DNA from: Flavobacterium okayamense
GTDB lineage: Bacteria > Bacteroidota > Bacteroidia > Flavobacteriales > Flavobacteriaceae
NCBI RefSeq assembly: GCF_019702945.1
Contig: NZ_AP024749.1
Span: 1,922,001-1,986,000 of the forward strand
Direction of reading: 5' to 3'
DNA length: 64,000 bases
The position numbers and the translations under genes were made by a program. Below, in pieces: positions 52,272 through 61,707 of this stretch. The notes under the pieces were generated by a model. That model was given only the letters and a program-made list of their open reading frames with translations. It had not been told where the DNA came from and searched no databases. Every line of letters starts with the position of its first letter. Positions within the stretch are counted from its first letter, which is position 1.

Positions 52272-52841
52272 ATGAAAAAAATTAAAATTACACTTTATGC
52301 CTGCATTACTGCATTAATGATGATTTCTTGTGGAGGTGGAAGTTCAAAACAAGAAGCGAATGCTGAAGGTTTTTCAGTAATTGAAAATCAGCTAAAAGAT
52401 AAATTTGGTAACGATGCTTATTATACCAAGTTATCCATTATATACAATGAAACCTTAGGTAATTCCATTACAGTTACAGTTGCTGAAAATCCAGAATCAT
52501 TGCAAATGGAAGAATGGTTACAATCGCAAGACAATTGGCAACAAACATCGGATGTTACTATTGAAATTCCAGAAGGTACAAAAGCAACCGATTTCATGTT
52601 TCAATTAAATGAAAAAATTAATTTAAAAAAATTAGGCGAATTAGTGGAGAAATCGAAAGCCCAACTTACCAAAGAAAAAAATATTGAAGATCCTAAATTA
52701 CATATTGCTTTTATCAGTTTTCCAGATAATGGAGATATTTCAAAAGCAAACTATGCGGTTAATTTAGAACCTAAAAATGGTGGGACAACATTCCGTTTTT
52801 CGTACACATTAGACGGGGAATTAATTGATTTCAAATACTAA
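52272..52841 (+). CDS. Lipoprotein of unknown function
   Basis: 189 aa with a lipoprotein signal (ACITALMMISCGGGSSK, lipid Cys20). The mature part has alternating beta and helix regions (VIENQLKDKFGNDAYYTKLS, LKKLGELVEKSKAQLTKEK) and a Thr/Phe-rich end. No domain is recognised. It is 11 bp after the preceding secreted gene. Confidence 0.65.
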   Translation: MKKIKITLYACITALMMISCGGGSSKQEANAEGFSVIENQLKDKFGNDAYYTKLSIIYNETLGNSITVTVAENPESLQMEEWLQSQDNWQQTSDVTIEIPEGTKATDFMFQLNEKINLKKLGELVEKSKAQLTKEKNIEDPKLHIAFISFPDNGDISKANYAVNLEPKNGGTTFRFSYTLDGELIDFKY

Positions 52842-52858
52842 TCATAAATTTTAAAACT

Positions 52859-53911
52859 ATGAAAAAACATTTACTTTTATTTAGTATTCTATTTTGTTCA
52901 CTATTAGGATATTCGCAAACGTTTACTGATAACTATATAACATATGATGTTGTAAATTCAACATCTGTTGTAATATCAGATTATGATGCTAATGGAGGTA
53001 CTGTTGTAAACATTCCAGCAACGGTTAGTTATAATGGTACAACCTATAATGTTACTAGTATAGGAAATAGTGCCTTTTTAAGTAATTCATTAACTAATGT
53101 AACTATTCCAAGTAGTGTTACGAGTATAGGAAATAATGCCTTTCGTAATAACAATTTAGTTAGCGTTACTATTCCAGATTCTGTTATTTCTATTGGTGTA
53201 GCTTCATTTGCATATAACTCTTTAATGATTAATGTTCAATTATCTAATAATTTGACAAGTATTCCAACTGATGCTTTTTCATTTAATGATTTGCAGAGTC
53301 TTGTTATTCCTGAAAATGTTACCAGTATTGGAGAGCTGGCTTTTGTTTCAAATGGTATAACAAGTTTAGTAATAGGAAATAATGTTATTAGTATTGGTAA
53401 TTCTGCTTTTAGAGATAATAATATTAGTAATTTAGTAATACCTAGCAGTGTAAATAATATTGGCGATTCCGCCTTTCTATTTAATCCTTTATCTAATGTT
53501 TATTCAGAAAACGGAGTACCGCCAATTATCATAACAAGTTCAATAAACGATACATTTGCTTTTAATAGAAGTACTATTCATTTACACATACCACCAGGAA
53601 CTACCGGAGCTTATGTGACGAATTCAGGTGCTTTATGGACTGGTTTTGCACCTGTAACAGAAGATGCTCTTAGTACTTCAAATTTTGAATTAGAGAACGA
53701 TATTAAAATAATTTCTATGGAGAATAGTATTAAAATATTATCAAGTAACCAAATACAATTAGAGAATTATAGCCTATTCAATTTATCAGGTCAAGAAATT
53801 TCAAAAGGAGTTGAAAGCGAAATACCTACAATTTCATTTTCAAAAGGAGTTTATATTCTTGTATTAAACTTTGATAAAGGTTCGGTTACAAAAAAAGTAT
53901 TAATTAAATAA
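52859..53911 (+). CDS. BspA-like LRR surface protein with T9SS sorting domain
   Basis: 350 aa. Signal peptide, then BspA-type leucine-rich repeats (LRR_5) over about 55-230 with the recurrent pattern TSIGNSAFLSNSLTNVTIPS and VISIGNSAFRDNNISNLVIP. A loop domain follows, and residues about 275-350 form the T9SS sorting domain (FSKGVYILVLNFDKGSVTKK). Related proteins in other bacteria mediate adhesion or recognise host or matrix ligands. Located in the block B operon. Confidence 0.88.
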   Translation: MKKHLLLFSILFCSLLGYSQTFTDNYITYDVVNSTSVVISDYDANGGTVVNIPATVSYNGTTYNVTSIGNSAFLSNSLTNVTIPSSVTSIGNNAFRNNNLVSVTIPDSVISIGVASFAYNSLMINVQLSNNLTSIPTDAFSFNDLQSLVIPENVTSIGELAFVSNGITSLVIGNNVISIGNSAFRDNNISNLVIPSSVNNIGDSAFLFNPLSNVYSENGVPPIIITSSINDTFAFNRSTIHLHIPPGTTGAYVTNSGALWTGFAPVTEDALSTSNFELENDIKIISMENSIKILSSNQIQLENYSLFNLSGQEISKGVESEIPTISFSKGVYILVLNFDKGSVTKKVLIK

Positions 53912-53922
53912 TAAAAATAATT

Positions 53923-54786
53923 ATGAAAAAGATGTTTAAAATTAAAAGCTGGTTAGCTTTAGCTACGATACTTTCGATAGCTAGTTGTAGTAGTGATGAT
54001 ACTTCGCCACAAACACCATCAGTAACACTTCAAGATTTAGAAGTTACAATTGATGAAAACCCAACAAATGGAGCCGTTATTGGAACTGTTCAAAGCAACA
54101 GTACAACAGCATTGACATTTAATATTGTTTCACAAACGCCTTCAGGAGCAATGGAAATCGATGCTTCAACAGGAGAATTAACAATTATAGATGCTGCTCT
54201 GTTTGATTTTGAAACGAATCCAGCCATAACTGCTACTGTTTCTGCTTCTGGAGCATCTAATAATGCTACTGTAACAATAGAATTGGTAGATAAAGCAGAA
54301 ATAGGAGAATATAAATATGGTGGTGTTATTTTTTGGATAAATGCAAATGGAAATGAAGGTTATGTAGTTTCAATTAATGATCAAAGTAGTGGTGCTGTGT
54401 GGGGTTGTATAGGTTTAGATATCCCTGGTGCTGAAGGACAAAATATTGGAGATGGTGAATCCAATACTTTGGCTATAGTTTCCTCTTGTAATGTTTCAGG
54501 AATTGCTGCAGATATGGCAAATGATATTATAAATGGTTTTAGTGATTGGTTTTTGCCTAACTTAAATGAGTTTGGTGAAATATATAATAATAAAGCAATT
54601 ATTAATTCTGCAATAATAACAAATGGTGGAAGTATTATAACTGATGATAATTATTGGACCTCAATACAAAGTTTTTCAAATAGTAGTTCTGCTTACGCCA
54701 TAAAATTTTGGGATGGGACGTTGAATAATATTAATCGAGATAATTTATTTAAAGTAAGAGCTGTAAGACACTGGACGGATTTTTAA
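53923..54786 (+). CDS. Lipoprotein with cadherin-like and DUF1566 domains
   Basis: 287 aa. The lipoprotein signal is LATILSIASC (lipid Cys22), followed by SSDD. A cadherin-like repeat covers about 35-130 (TIDENPTNGAVIGTVQS, FDFETNPAITATVSA). The C-terminal part (about 135-287) matches DUF1566/Lcl C-terminal, with DWFLPNLNEFGEIYNNKAI and YWTSIQSFSNSSSAYAIKF up to VRAVRHW. These domains are typical of cell-surface lipoproteins. It is 11 bp after the LRR gene. Confidence 0.85.
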   Translation: MKKMFKIKSWLALATILSIASCSSDDTSPQTPSVTLQDLEVTIDENPTNGAVIGTVQSNSTTALTFNIVSQTPSGAMEIDASTGELTIIDAALFDFETNPAITATVSASGASNNATVTIELVDKAEIGEYKYGGVIFWINANGNEGYVVSINDQSSGAVWGCIGLDIPGAEGQNIGDGESNTLAIVSSCNVSGIAADMANDIINGFSDWFLPNLNEFGEIYNNKAIINSAIITNGGSIITDDNYWTSIQSFSNSSSAYAIKFWDGTLNNINRDNLFKVRAVRHWTDF

Positions 54787-54806
54787 TCCAATAAAAATAA
54801 GTAATT

Positions 54807-55478
54807 ATGAAAAAAACGTTTAAAATTAAGAGTGTATTAGCAATAGTTGTAATTTTTTCAACTTTTAGTTGTAGTAGTGATGATGAATCACCACAACCTA
54901 CACCGCAACCTATAAATTACACTAATTACACAAAAACGATAAAACCAGATGCTACTGAAGGACAAGACGCTTTTATTTATGAGTTTAATGTAAATCAACA
55001 ATTAGGATCACACCCCGATTTTATGGTAGGAAGGTATAATGGAAATGAAACTAGAAATTTAATTCGTTTTGATTTTTCAGATATTCCAACTAATGCAGTT
55101 GTAGACAGCGTTAAAATCTCATTGTATTCCTATCAATCTACCTCAAATGGTTCTCATGCAGGTGCAAATGCTTCTAAATTACAACGTGTAACTTCTACGT
55201 GGGATGAAAGCACGGTTACTTGGAGTAATCAACCTACAAGTACTTCAGATGATGAGGTACTTTTGGACCAAACTACTAGTACAATTCAAGATTACTTAGA
55301 TATTAATGTTACATTAATGGCTCGAGTTATGATTGCTAACCCAAGTCAAAATTTTGGATTTTTGTTCAGGTTACAAGATAACTCAGGGGCAGATAAAAAA
55401 ATGGTTTTTGCTTCTAGCGATAATACCGATTCAGATTTGCATCCAAAAATTGATGTATATTATAGAATTGCCGAATAA
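54807..55478 (+). CDS. DNRLRE-domain lipoprotein
   Basis: 223 aa. The lipoprotein signal is very like that of the preceding gene (LAIVVIFSTFSC, then SSDDESPQP), suggesting a duplicated N-terminus. The mature part is a DNRLRE (carbohydrate-binding-like) domain with NLIRFDFSDIPTNAVVDSVK, KLQRVTSTWDESTVTWSNQP and FGFLFRLQDN. Such domains occur in secreted polysaccharide-active proteins and adhesins. It ends the block B operon and is followed by a hairpin. Confidence 0.88.
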   Translation: MKKTFKIKSVLAIVVIFSTFSCSSDDESPQPTPQPINYTNYTKTIKPDATEGQDAFIYEFNVNQQLGSHPDFMVGRYNGNETRNLIRFDFSDIPTNAVVDSVKISLYSYQSTSNGSHAGANASKLQRVTSTWDESTVTWSNQPTSTSDDEVLLDQTTSTIQDYLDINVTLMARVMIANPSQNFGFLFRLQDNSGADKKMVFASSDNTDSDLHPKIDVYYRIAE

Positions 55479-55500
55479 TTCAAATATTAATTAAGAATCA

Positions 55501-55535
55501 GCCAATTCAATTTGAATTGGTTGGTTTGTTATTTT
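55501..55535 (+). terminator. Probable terminator after the surface-protein operon
   Basis: The stem CCAATTCA/TGAATTGG has a three-base loop, followed by TTGGTTTGTTATTTT. The T-run is interrupted, so it is of moderate strength. Confidence 0.5.
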
Positions 55536-55554
55536 AAACTTAAAAAGAAATAAA

Positions 55555-55941
55555 ATGGAAAATCTAATTACAATTAAGAATCAATACAATTCGCTAGATG
55601 AACTACAAAACGCATTAAAAAATAATGTAAATTTTAGTTGTACCAAAGAATATGATATTTGGGAACAACGAGTAGATAATAACGGAAATTTAGCACAATG
55701 TTTAGTTTTAAAGAAGAGTAACATGCATGCTGTAAAATTGTTTTTTATAAATGAAAAAACATTAAAAGCAAATCATATTATTCCAAACAAAATTATGCAG
55801 GCTTATTTTGGTAAAAGTGAAAAACGCTATCAAAATGTACTTGAAATTATTACTGGTAAAATTAAAACAGCTGTTTTAGAACCATCTCAAAAAAAGGCTT
55901 TCAATGAGATAGAAGCTGAAGTTGTTAGGATTGTTTCATAA
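55555..55941 (+). CDS. Small protein of unknown function, protease cluster gene 1
   Basis: 128 aa, soluble, no signal peptide. It contains SLDELQNALKNNVNFSCTKEY, WEQRVDNNGNLAQCLVLKK and LEPSQKKAFNEIEAEVVRIV. No domain is recognised. It is the first of four co-oriented genes that end with a cytosolic trypsin-like protease. The 50-bp gap to the next gene is wider than the gaps further on. Confidence 0.6.
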   Translation: MENLITIKNQYNSLDELQNALKNNVNFSCTKEYDIWEQRVDNNGNLAQCLVLKKSNMHAVKLFFINEKTLKANHIIPNKIMQAYFGKSEKRYQNVLEIITGKIKTAVLEPSQKKAFNEIEAEVVRIVS

Positions 55942-55991
55942 TTTTATTTTTAATCTTTTAAATTGTTTTCAATTTTAACCACTTTATAATC

Positions 55992-56933
55992 ATGATGCAT
56001 TTCTTTAATGAATACCCAATTATAAAATGGGTTTTAGTAGGATTTGGAATCCTTTATTTTTTAGATAAATATGGCATTTTTAGCCCAGTTGATAATCTTA
56101 TTAACCGTATTGGTCGATATAAATTTAAAAGCAATGCGCATTTAAACGATCCTAAACTTAAAGAAGTTATTGAATATTTCAATAAAAAACAGTTCAGCAA
56201 TGTAGAACAATCGTTAAAAAGTATGAGTGCCAGTCAGCGTTCGTTTGCATTTGAAAGTTTAGGGCAATATGGCGAGACTAAAATAACAGATGAGTGGATA
56301 AATAAAGAACCAAATAACGATTTGCCGAAATTAATTAAGGGTTACCAATTTATTCATAAAGCATGGGAAATTCGAGGACGAGGAACTATTGATACAGTTT
56401 CTAACGAAAAGCAAGTTGCCTTTAAAAAACAATTAAAAAAAGCGGAAGAAGTATTAATATCTATTCAAACTAATAGTTTTTACAAAGTCAATTCCGTTGC
56501 TTGTTTGTTAACTATTTATAAAGCTATTAATGTTAATAGAGAACACGTTCACCAACTTTTTGAAGATGCCGTAAAGAGTGCTCCAGATGATGCGGAATTA
56601 CATAAAACGTATATGGCTTTTGTATCTCCAAAATGGGGCGCAACGGAAGAAGAATATAAAAACTATTTAAATCGAATAAATGATTGGTCACACTTTATTC
56701 AACAATTACTTTTAGCGCAATACTATTTCGATTTGAATTATTTCCACGATTATCAAGACGAAGATGGTAAAATAGAAGACTTAATGCTTGACGTAAAAGC
56801 AAACCCGATAGAAAGTTCAAATTTACATCGTTTTGAATTGTATAAGCTTTTATACTGGACCGCTTCTAACTTAGAAATGAACGAATTCGAAGCATACTAC
56901 AAACAAATGGCTTTACCTTATTTGGAAGATTAA
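55992..56933 (+). CDS. Membrane-anchored helical-repeat protein, protease cluster gene 2
   Basis: 313 aa. One N-terminal membrane helix (WVLVGFGILYFLDKYGIF, about 12-29) is followed by a long alpha-helical region (about 45-313) that looks like a TPR-type solenoid: FNKKQFSNVEQSLKSMSASQ, LLTIYKAINVNREHVHQLF, HKTYMAFVSPKWG and HFIQQLLLAQYYFDLNYF. I do not recognise a named family. The orientation suggests the helical domain is cytosolic or periplasmic; the sequence does not settle which. Next gene after 35 bp. Confidence 0.6.
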   Translation: MMHFFNEYPIIKWVLVGFGILYFLDKYGIFSPVDNLINRIGRYKFKSNAHLNDPKLKEVIEYFNKKQFSNVEQSLKSMSASQRSFAFESLGQYGETKITDEWINKEPNNDLPKLIKGYQFIHKAWEIRGRGTIDTVSNEKQVAFKKQLKKAEEVLISIQTNSFYKVNSVACLLTIYKAINVNREHVHQLFEDAVKSAPDDAELHKTYMAFVSPKWGATEEEYKNYLNRINDWSHFIQQLLLAQYYFDLNYFHDYQDEDGKIEDLMLDVKANPIESSNLHRFELYKLLYWTASNLEMNEFEAYYKQMALPYLED

Positions 56934-56968
56934 TAGTAATTCATGAATATTAATAAAAAATTCAACAA

Positions 56969-58174
56969 ATGAATAAAAACAACACATTTTTCCCAACCAT
57001 AGTAGTAAAACAAGTTTCTACTAAACAAGATCATAAATGGGATGAAGCGGTATCATTATTTGATCAAAAACAATATCAAAAAGTAGTGCCAACAATTTTA
57101 GATTATGTAGGTAGTCATTTTCAAGCAAATAAAAGTGGCGATAGTTATATAATTCCTCATGGTTCTGTAGTGGTAACAATTACACAAACAGCTAATGAAC
57201 TTATAGTGAAATGTCCGTTTTTAAATATAGCAAATGCAAAAAAAGTTCCGTTAATGCGAAAATTAGCAGAATTAAGAATGCATCCGCTTAATTTAACCAA
57301 TCTAACGTTAGAAAATGATTTAGTATATTTTTCATTTTCTTGTCCTATTGAATTGTGTGAGCCTTATAAAATTTATGCCGTTTTACGTGAAATTTGTTTC
57401 TATGCAGATAGTTATGATGATGAGTTTATAACCAAATTTGAAGCAACCAATATTCAAGAACCTAAAATAAATCGGTTTTCTAATGATATAACAGCAAATG
57501 CATTTACAAATTATCAAAAAATATTAAGTGAAGGCATTGAGCGATTTAATTATTACATGGAAAAAAGACATGGAAATAATGCTTGGTACACTCTTAATAT
57601 TACTTTAAAACAAATTGAGTTTTATGCAGAACCGCAAGGGTATTTACGAACTATTTTAGAAAAGGCAATTGATGGAATTTTCGATAGAGAAATCCCTTTT
57701 CATGATCGTTTGTTAAGAGGAAAAATGGACTTAGAAAAATTATTAACGTATTCTCAAGATGATTTTTCTGCAGATTTATATCAAATCGAAACGTTTATTC
57801 CTCATAAATACAGTTCTAAAAAAGATAACATTAGAGAAAACTGGGAAGACAGTTATAGCGAAGTGGAAGATATGATTGCAAATTCAAGATTTGAAGATGC
57901 TACAATGATTATGCAATCGTGTTTTTATAACTTGTTTTATTACAATTTAGTTGATGAAGAAATTAAAAAACCAATTATTGATGCATTAGAACAATCTAGT
58001 GGTTTAGATTGGAATCAAGCAGCTCCTATTTTGTATAAGGGAATGGAAAGCATTATGGAAGACACCATTTTTCAAAACGATTTTGGAATGGATTTATCCA
58101 AAATAATGACCGAACAAATGCAACAATCTATGGCGGCGATGCAAGAAATGATGGCTAATTTTAAAATCAATTAA
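56969..58174 (+). CDS. YbjN-like domain protein, protease cluster gene 3
   Basis: 401 aa, soluble. The N-terminal part (about 22-165) has the pattern of YbjN-like/type III chaperone-like domains: SLFDQKQYQKVVPTILDYVG, GSVVVTITQTANELIVKCPF, LRMHPLNLTNLTLENDLVYF and YADSYDDEFITKFEA. The C-terminal part (about 180-401) is alpha-helical, with a Met/Gln-rich end (EQMQQSMAAMQEMM). No enzymatic motif. It is followed by the protease gene after 3 bp, so the two products are probably made together. Confidence 0.6.
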   Translation: MNKNNTFFPTIVVKQVSTKQDHKWDEAVSLFDQKQYQKVVPTILDYVGSHFQANKSGDSYIIPHGSVVVTITQTANELIVKCPFLNIANAKKVPLMRKLAELRMHPLNLTNLTLENDLVYFSFSCPIELCEPYKIYAVLREICFYADSYDDEFITKFEATNIQEPKINRFSNDITANAFTNYQKILSEGIERFNYYMEKRHGNNAWYTLNITLKQIEFYAEPQGYLRTILEKAIDGIFDREIPFHDRLLRGKMDLEKLLTYSQDDFSADLYQIETFIPHKYSSKKDNIRENWEDSYSEVEDMIANSRFEDATMIMQSCFYNLFYYNLVDEEIKKPIIDALEQSSGLDWNQAAPILYKGMESIMEDTIFQNDFGMDLSKIMTEQMQQSMAAMQEMMANFKIN

Positions 58175-58177
58175 GAA

Positions 58178-59251
58178 ATGAATACGTTTAATAAAATAGA
58201 AAATTCGATATATAGAATTAATACCGCAAATGGTTCTGGAACTGGTTTTTACAGCCAAAAAGAAGATGTTATTATTACCAACTATCATGTTGTTGCTGGA
58301 AGTAAAGAAGTCAGTATAGAAGGTCAGGATAAGAACAGATACATAGCTCAAGTTATTTTTATTAATCCAGGAAAAGATATTGCCTTTTTAAGAGCTGAAA
58401 ATTATCCTAAACCTATTGAAACAATTGCAATAGAAAATGCAATAGCAACTTTAGCAAGAGATAAAGTAATGGTTTTAGGATATCCATATGGAATGCCTTT
58501 TACAGTTACAGAAGGAATCGTTTCAAATGCAAAACAAATTGTTGATGGTCGTAATTACATTCAAACGGATGCCGCAATAAACCCAGGAAACAGTGGTGGT
58601 CCAATTGTTAATGAAAAAGGAGAATTAATTGGAATAGTTACTTCAAAATTTTCAAATGCAGATAATATTGGGTTTGCCATTCCTGTCGAAACGCTATTAG
58701 AAGAATTGGAAATTGTTTCGGAATTAAACAACAACCTTACGTTAGGTTGCCATAGTTGCAATGGATTAATTCAAGAAAAAACGAATTATTGTCCAAATTG
58801 TGGTAGCGATGTAGATGAAAAACTGTTTGAAGAAAATCCACTTTCCGATTTTAGTCAGAAAGTAGAAGAGGCTATTTCAAAATTAAACATTAAACCTGTA
58901 TTAGCAAGAACCGGTAGAGAACGATGGTATTTTCATCAAGGAAGTGCCGAGATAAGAATGTTTGTATATGACAATAATTATCTTTTTGCAACTTCACCAT
59001 TAAATGATTTGCCAAGAACAAATTTGGAGGCTATATACGAATATATTTTAACTACAGATACAGGAAAGCACCGTTTATCTATTTCAGACAATCAAATATT
59101 TCTTTCGTATCGAATTCATATTAGTGATTTATATTCAGATGCAAAAGAGGAGATTCTTAATGACATAGCAGAATTAGCCGTTAAAGCCGATCATTTCGAC
59201 GATTTGTTTGTTAACGATTTTGGTGCTAAAATGACTAATTATAGTAAATAA
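58178..59251 (+). CDS. Cytosolic trypsin-like serine protease with zinc ribbon and YbjN-like domain
   Basis: 357 aa without signal peptide. A trypsin/HtrA-type protease domain spans about 1-185: His37 (VIITNYHVVAG), Asp67 (GKDIAFLRAE) and Ser139 (NPGNSGGPIV). A C4 zinc ribbon follows at Cys191, 194, 205 and 208 (CHSCNG, CPNCGSD). The C-terminal part (about 220-350) looks like a YbjN-like domain (MFVYDNNYLFATSPLND, IFLSYRIHISDLYSDA), also suspected in the preceding gene. HtrA proteins are normally exported; this one lacks a signal and PDZ domains. Target unknown. Confidence 0.88.
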   Translation: MNTFNKIENSIYRINTANGSGTGFYSQKEDVIITNYHVVAGSKEVSIEGQDKNRYIAQVIFINPGKDIAFLRAENYPKPIETIAIENAIATLARDKVMVLGYPYGMPFTVTEGIVSNAKQIVDGRNYIQTDAAINPGNSGGPIVNEKGELIGIVTSKFSNADNIGFAIPVETLLEELEIVSELNNNLTLGCHSCNGLIQEKTNYCPNCGSDVDEKLFEENPLSDFSQKVEEAISKLNIKPVLARTGRERWYFHQGSAEIRMFVYDNNYLFATSPLNDLPRTNLEAIYEYILTTDTGKHRLSISDNQIFLSYRIHISDLYSDAKEEILNDIAELAVKADHFDDLFVNDFGAKMTNYSK

Positions 59252-59352
59252 ATAGGTTATTTTTTAAAAGTTTTACCAACTCGTTGGTGAACTTAATAAA
59301 CAAATAGTTATTTCAATTGTAAACGAGTTTTGCACAATTAGACTAGGGAAAA

Positions 59353-60168
59353 ATGAATATATTCAAAATATTATTTTTAAGTATCATTCTTCTTTTGATT
59401 AGCTGTAATCAAGAGAAGAAGTCTAATAGTAAAACTATAAGTTCGAAAGAAGAAATTATTTCGAATGATAATATCCATACAAACAATCAAGAAGATACAA
59501 TTGGAATAAACAAAAAAATGACTCAAGAAAGAAATTTGCGATTTCTGTTTTATGCAAATGGTGGATTAATTGGTTATTTTAACGACGGAACAATTTCCGG
59601 TTGTCCAAGCTGTGATTTAAACAAGGATAATATTACATCATTATATACTAAAGAACCTCACGCTCAATACAAAGTAGAAAAAGGTTTCTTAATTTCTGAA
59701 TTGAATGATTCTATTTTAATAGATTCTATGACTATAAATGAATGGGCTATAATCGAATATGAGAACCAAGTGAATAACCCTAAATCTAAATTGGCAAATG
59801 AATTTGTTAACGGCTATTTGAAAAATAGTATGAAAATGAACGAAGGATTGGGAATTATTGAATGGGTAAAATCTAACAATCTCTCGACAATTAATTTTAA
59901 GTCAAGTTTAACTCAAATAATTAACCAAGCCTACGAAAGGGATCCAGAATATGGCTTAGGATTTGACCCAATTTTAGATGGTAATGATTTTCCTGAAAAT
60001 GGCTTTCAACTTGAAAAGATTAAACCAAATTCAAATTTATTGATTTTTAGTGGAATTGATTGGAAAAACTATAAAGTTATAGTGAAAGTTAAGAATGAAA
60101 ATAATAAATGGTTAGTTGATGGTTGTGGGATTGTAAACATTCCGAATTTGGAACAAATAATTAAATAA
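59353..60168 (+). CDS. Lipoprotein of unknown function
   Basis: 271 aa with a lipoprotein signal (LFLSIILLLISC, lipid Cys18) and a Lys/Ser/Asn-rich linker. The mature part includes FLFYANGGLIGYFNDGTISG, CPSCD and a glycine-containing end (FSGIDWKNYKVIVKVKNENN). No domain is recognised. It opens a series of five further envelope proteins on the same strand. Confidence 0.6.
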   Translation: MNIFKILFLSIILLLISCNQEKKSNSKTISSKEEIISNDNIHTNNQEDTIGINKKMTQERNLRFLFYANGGLIGYFNDGTISGCPSCDLNKDNITSLYTKEPHAQYKVEKGFLISELNDSILIDSMTINEWAIIEYENQVNNPKSKLANEFVNGYLKNSMKMNEGLGIIEWVKSNNLSTINFKSSLTQIINQAYERDPEYGLGFDPILDGNDFPENGFQLEKIKPNSNLLIFSGIDWKNYKVIVKVKNENNKWLVDGCGIVNIPNLEQIIK

Positions 60169-60238
60169 GACTACAAACTACAATTACTATTATTCTTATG
60201 CAAAAACGTTATTGGTAATTATAAAAAAAGCTTCCAAA

Positions 60239-61009
60239 ATGAAAATACTATCTAAATTATTTTTTGTAATCATCATTCTTTTGCAATCTTGTGAAAAAAA
60301 AGAAGAAAAGCATGAATCAATAAGTAAGAATGAAGATAGTATAGTTGTTAAATCAAATCAGGATAATGTTTCTTTAATTCCAAAAAACAATGAAAAATTC
60401 AGCATAAAAGTGAAGCAAATTGATTCTGTAGAATACCATTCACAAAAAGAAAAAGTCAATTATAATCAAGAAAAAATAAAGAAAATTACAGATTTTCAAA
60501 TAGCTAAAAAATTATTACAAAATCGTATCTTTTTTTATGAAGACTGTGAAACACAAGCTATTTTAAAAATTCGTTTTAGAAATGGAAAAGAAAAAGATTA
60601 CTCAAATTATTATTATTATTTTGTCGCCTATTATCCAACAGAAGATATTCTACTAGCTGAAGGAGGCCACACTATAGATGTAAGTTTCAATTTAAAAAAC
60701 GGAAATGAAACCCAGACAACTGGAAATCCTGATTATATTGTAGTTTCACCCAATAATGTATTCCGCTTAAATGGTTATTATAATGGTCAAGAATGTTCTT
60801 CCTATTTTATTCAAAAAAAAATAAATGAAGAGTTTGTAAAAGTAATTCCATTAGATGAAGAATTTCAGAAGGAAACTAAAATTTGGCTTTGTATTATAGG
60901 AAATTCATTTTGGCAAGACGATATGACTTTATTTGTGACAGAAGAGAGTAATTATTCAGAAATCGGACTAAACAAAAGATATTTTAAAATAAAAATTATT
61001 GAAAATTAA
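60239..61009 (+). CDS. Lipoprotein of unknown function
   Basis: Called as 256 aa from the ATG at 60239 (MKILSKLFFVIIILLQSC). A TTG further up at 60212 would push the signal inward. The lipid Cys is about 18. The middle is charged and helical; the C-terminal half is beta-rich, with NYYYYFVAYYPTEDILLAEGG and YYNGQECSSYFIQKKINEEF. No domain is recognised. Confidence 0.6.
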   Translation: MKILSKLFFVIIILLQSCEKKEEKHESISKNEDSIVVKSNQDNVSLIPKNNEKFSIKVKQIDSVEYHSQKEKVNYNQEKIKKITDFQIAKKLLQNRIFFYEDCETQAILKIRFRNGKEKDYSNYYYYFVAYYPTEDILLAEGGHTIDVSFNLKNGNETQTTGNPDYIVVSPNNVFRLNGYYNGQECSSYFIQKKINEEFVKVIPLDEEFQKETKIWLCIIGNSFWQDDMTLFVTEESNYSEIGLNKRYFKIKIIEN

Positions 61010-61012
61010 AGA

Positions 61013-61360
61013 ATGTATTTTACTATTCATCAAATAAGGTATTTTCTATATGTTTTTGTAATTACTTATTTTTCATGTCAAAAAGATGAGTACTACTATC
61101 ATGGAAAAGTAACAGATGACAATAATAATCCGGTTGAAGATGTAATTGTTACAGTGGAAAATTTTAAAAATAAAACAAAAACCGATAAAAAGGGGTATTT
61201 CAAATTAATGCATAATTCTGAATTTTTAGGAAATTTAATTTTTAGGAAAGAAGGTTATAAAACCGATACTATCCCAATTGTTTGGAGACAACATGGAGAA
61301 ACTTTAAATTATAATTTTATAGAAAATGACACAACTGTTGTGCTATTAAAACAAATATAA
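61013..61360 (+). CDS. Small carboxypeptidase-regulatory-like lipoprotein
   Basis: 115 aa. The N-terminal helix ends in FVITYFSC, which resembles a lipobox. The rest is one CarboxypepD-regulatory-like/prealbumin beta sandwich (GKVTDDNNNPVEDVIVTVEN, TDKKGYFKLMHNSEFLGNL, FRKEGYKTDTIPIV). Alone, without a TonB receptor attached, such a domain is usually a surface-adhesion or assembly module. It is 3 bp after the preceding gene. Confidence 0.75.
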   Translation: MYFTIHQIRYFLYVFVITYFSCQKDEYYYHGKVTDDNNNPVEDVIVTVENFKNKTKTDKKGYFKLMHNSEFLGNLIFRKEGYKTDTIPIVWRQHGETLNYNFIENDTTVVLLKQI

Positions 61361-61362
61361 GA

Positions 61363-61707
61363 ATGAAGACCATAAAATCAGCATTGCATTATTTTATTTG
61401 GATACTATTATCTTTAGTAGTAGGCATTATTTATATGCGATTGCTTTTAGGGAGTCCTAGTAAAATTAATTATAAAGGATTTGATTATTTAATAGGAATA
61501 TATTATTATCATGGATTAGTTTTTGTTGGAACTATTATAGGAATTTTTATAGCTGTTTTCTTTTTTATAATTGATTATTTTATTTTAAGAAAGAAATTAA
61601 GTAATAATTGGAATTCATTATTAATTAGAATTTCAATACTGTTACTAATTGCAATAATAGTTGGAATTGTTCATTATATTTTAGAAAAAGTTATTGATGT
61701 TATATAA
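61363..61707 (+). CDS. Three-helix membrane protein of unknown function
   Basis: 114 aa with three hydrophobic helices (about 8-27, 50-72, 85-108). No domain is recognised. It begins 2 bp after the preceding gene, and its stop overlaps the next ATG. Confidence 0.6.
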   Translation: MKTIKSALHYFIWILLSLVVGIIYMRLLLGSPSKINYKGFDYLIGIYYYHGLVFVGTIIGIFIAVFFFIIDYFILRKKLSNNWNSLLIRISILLLIAIIVGIVHYILEKVIDVI

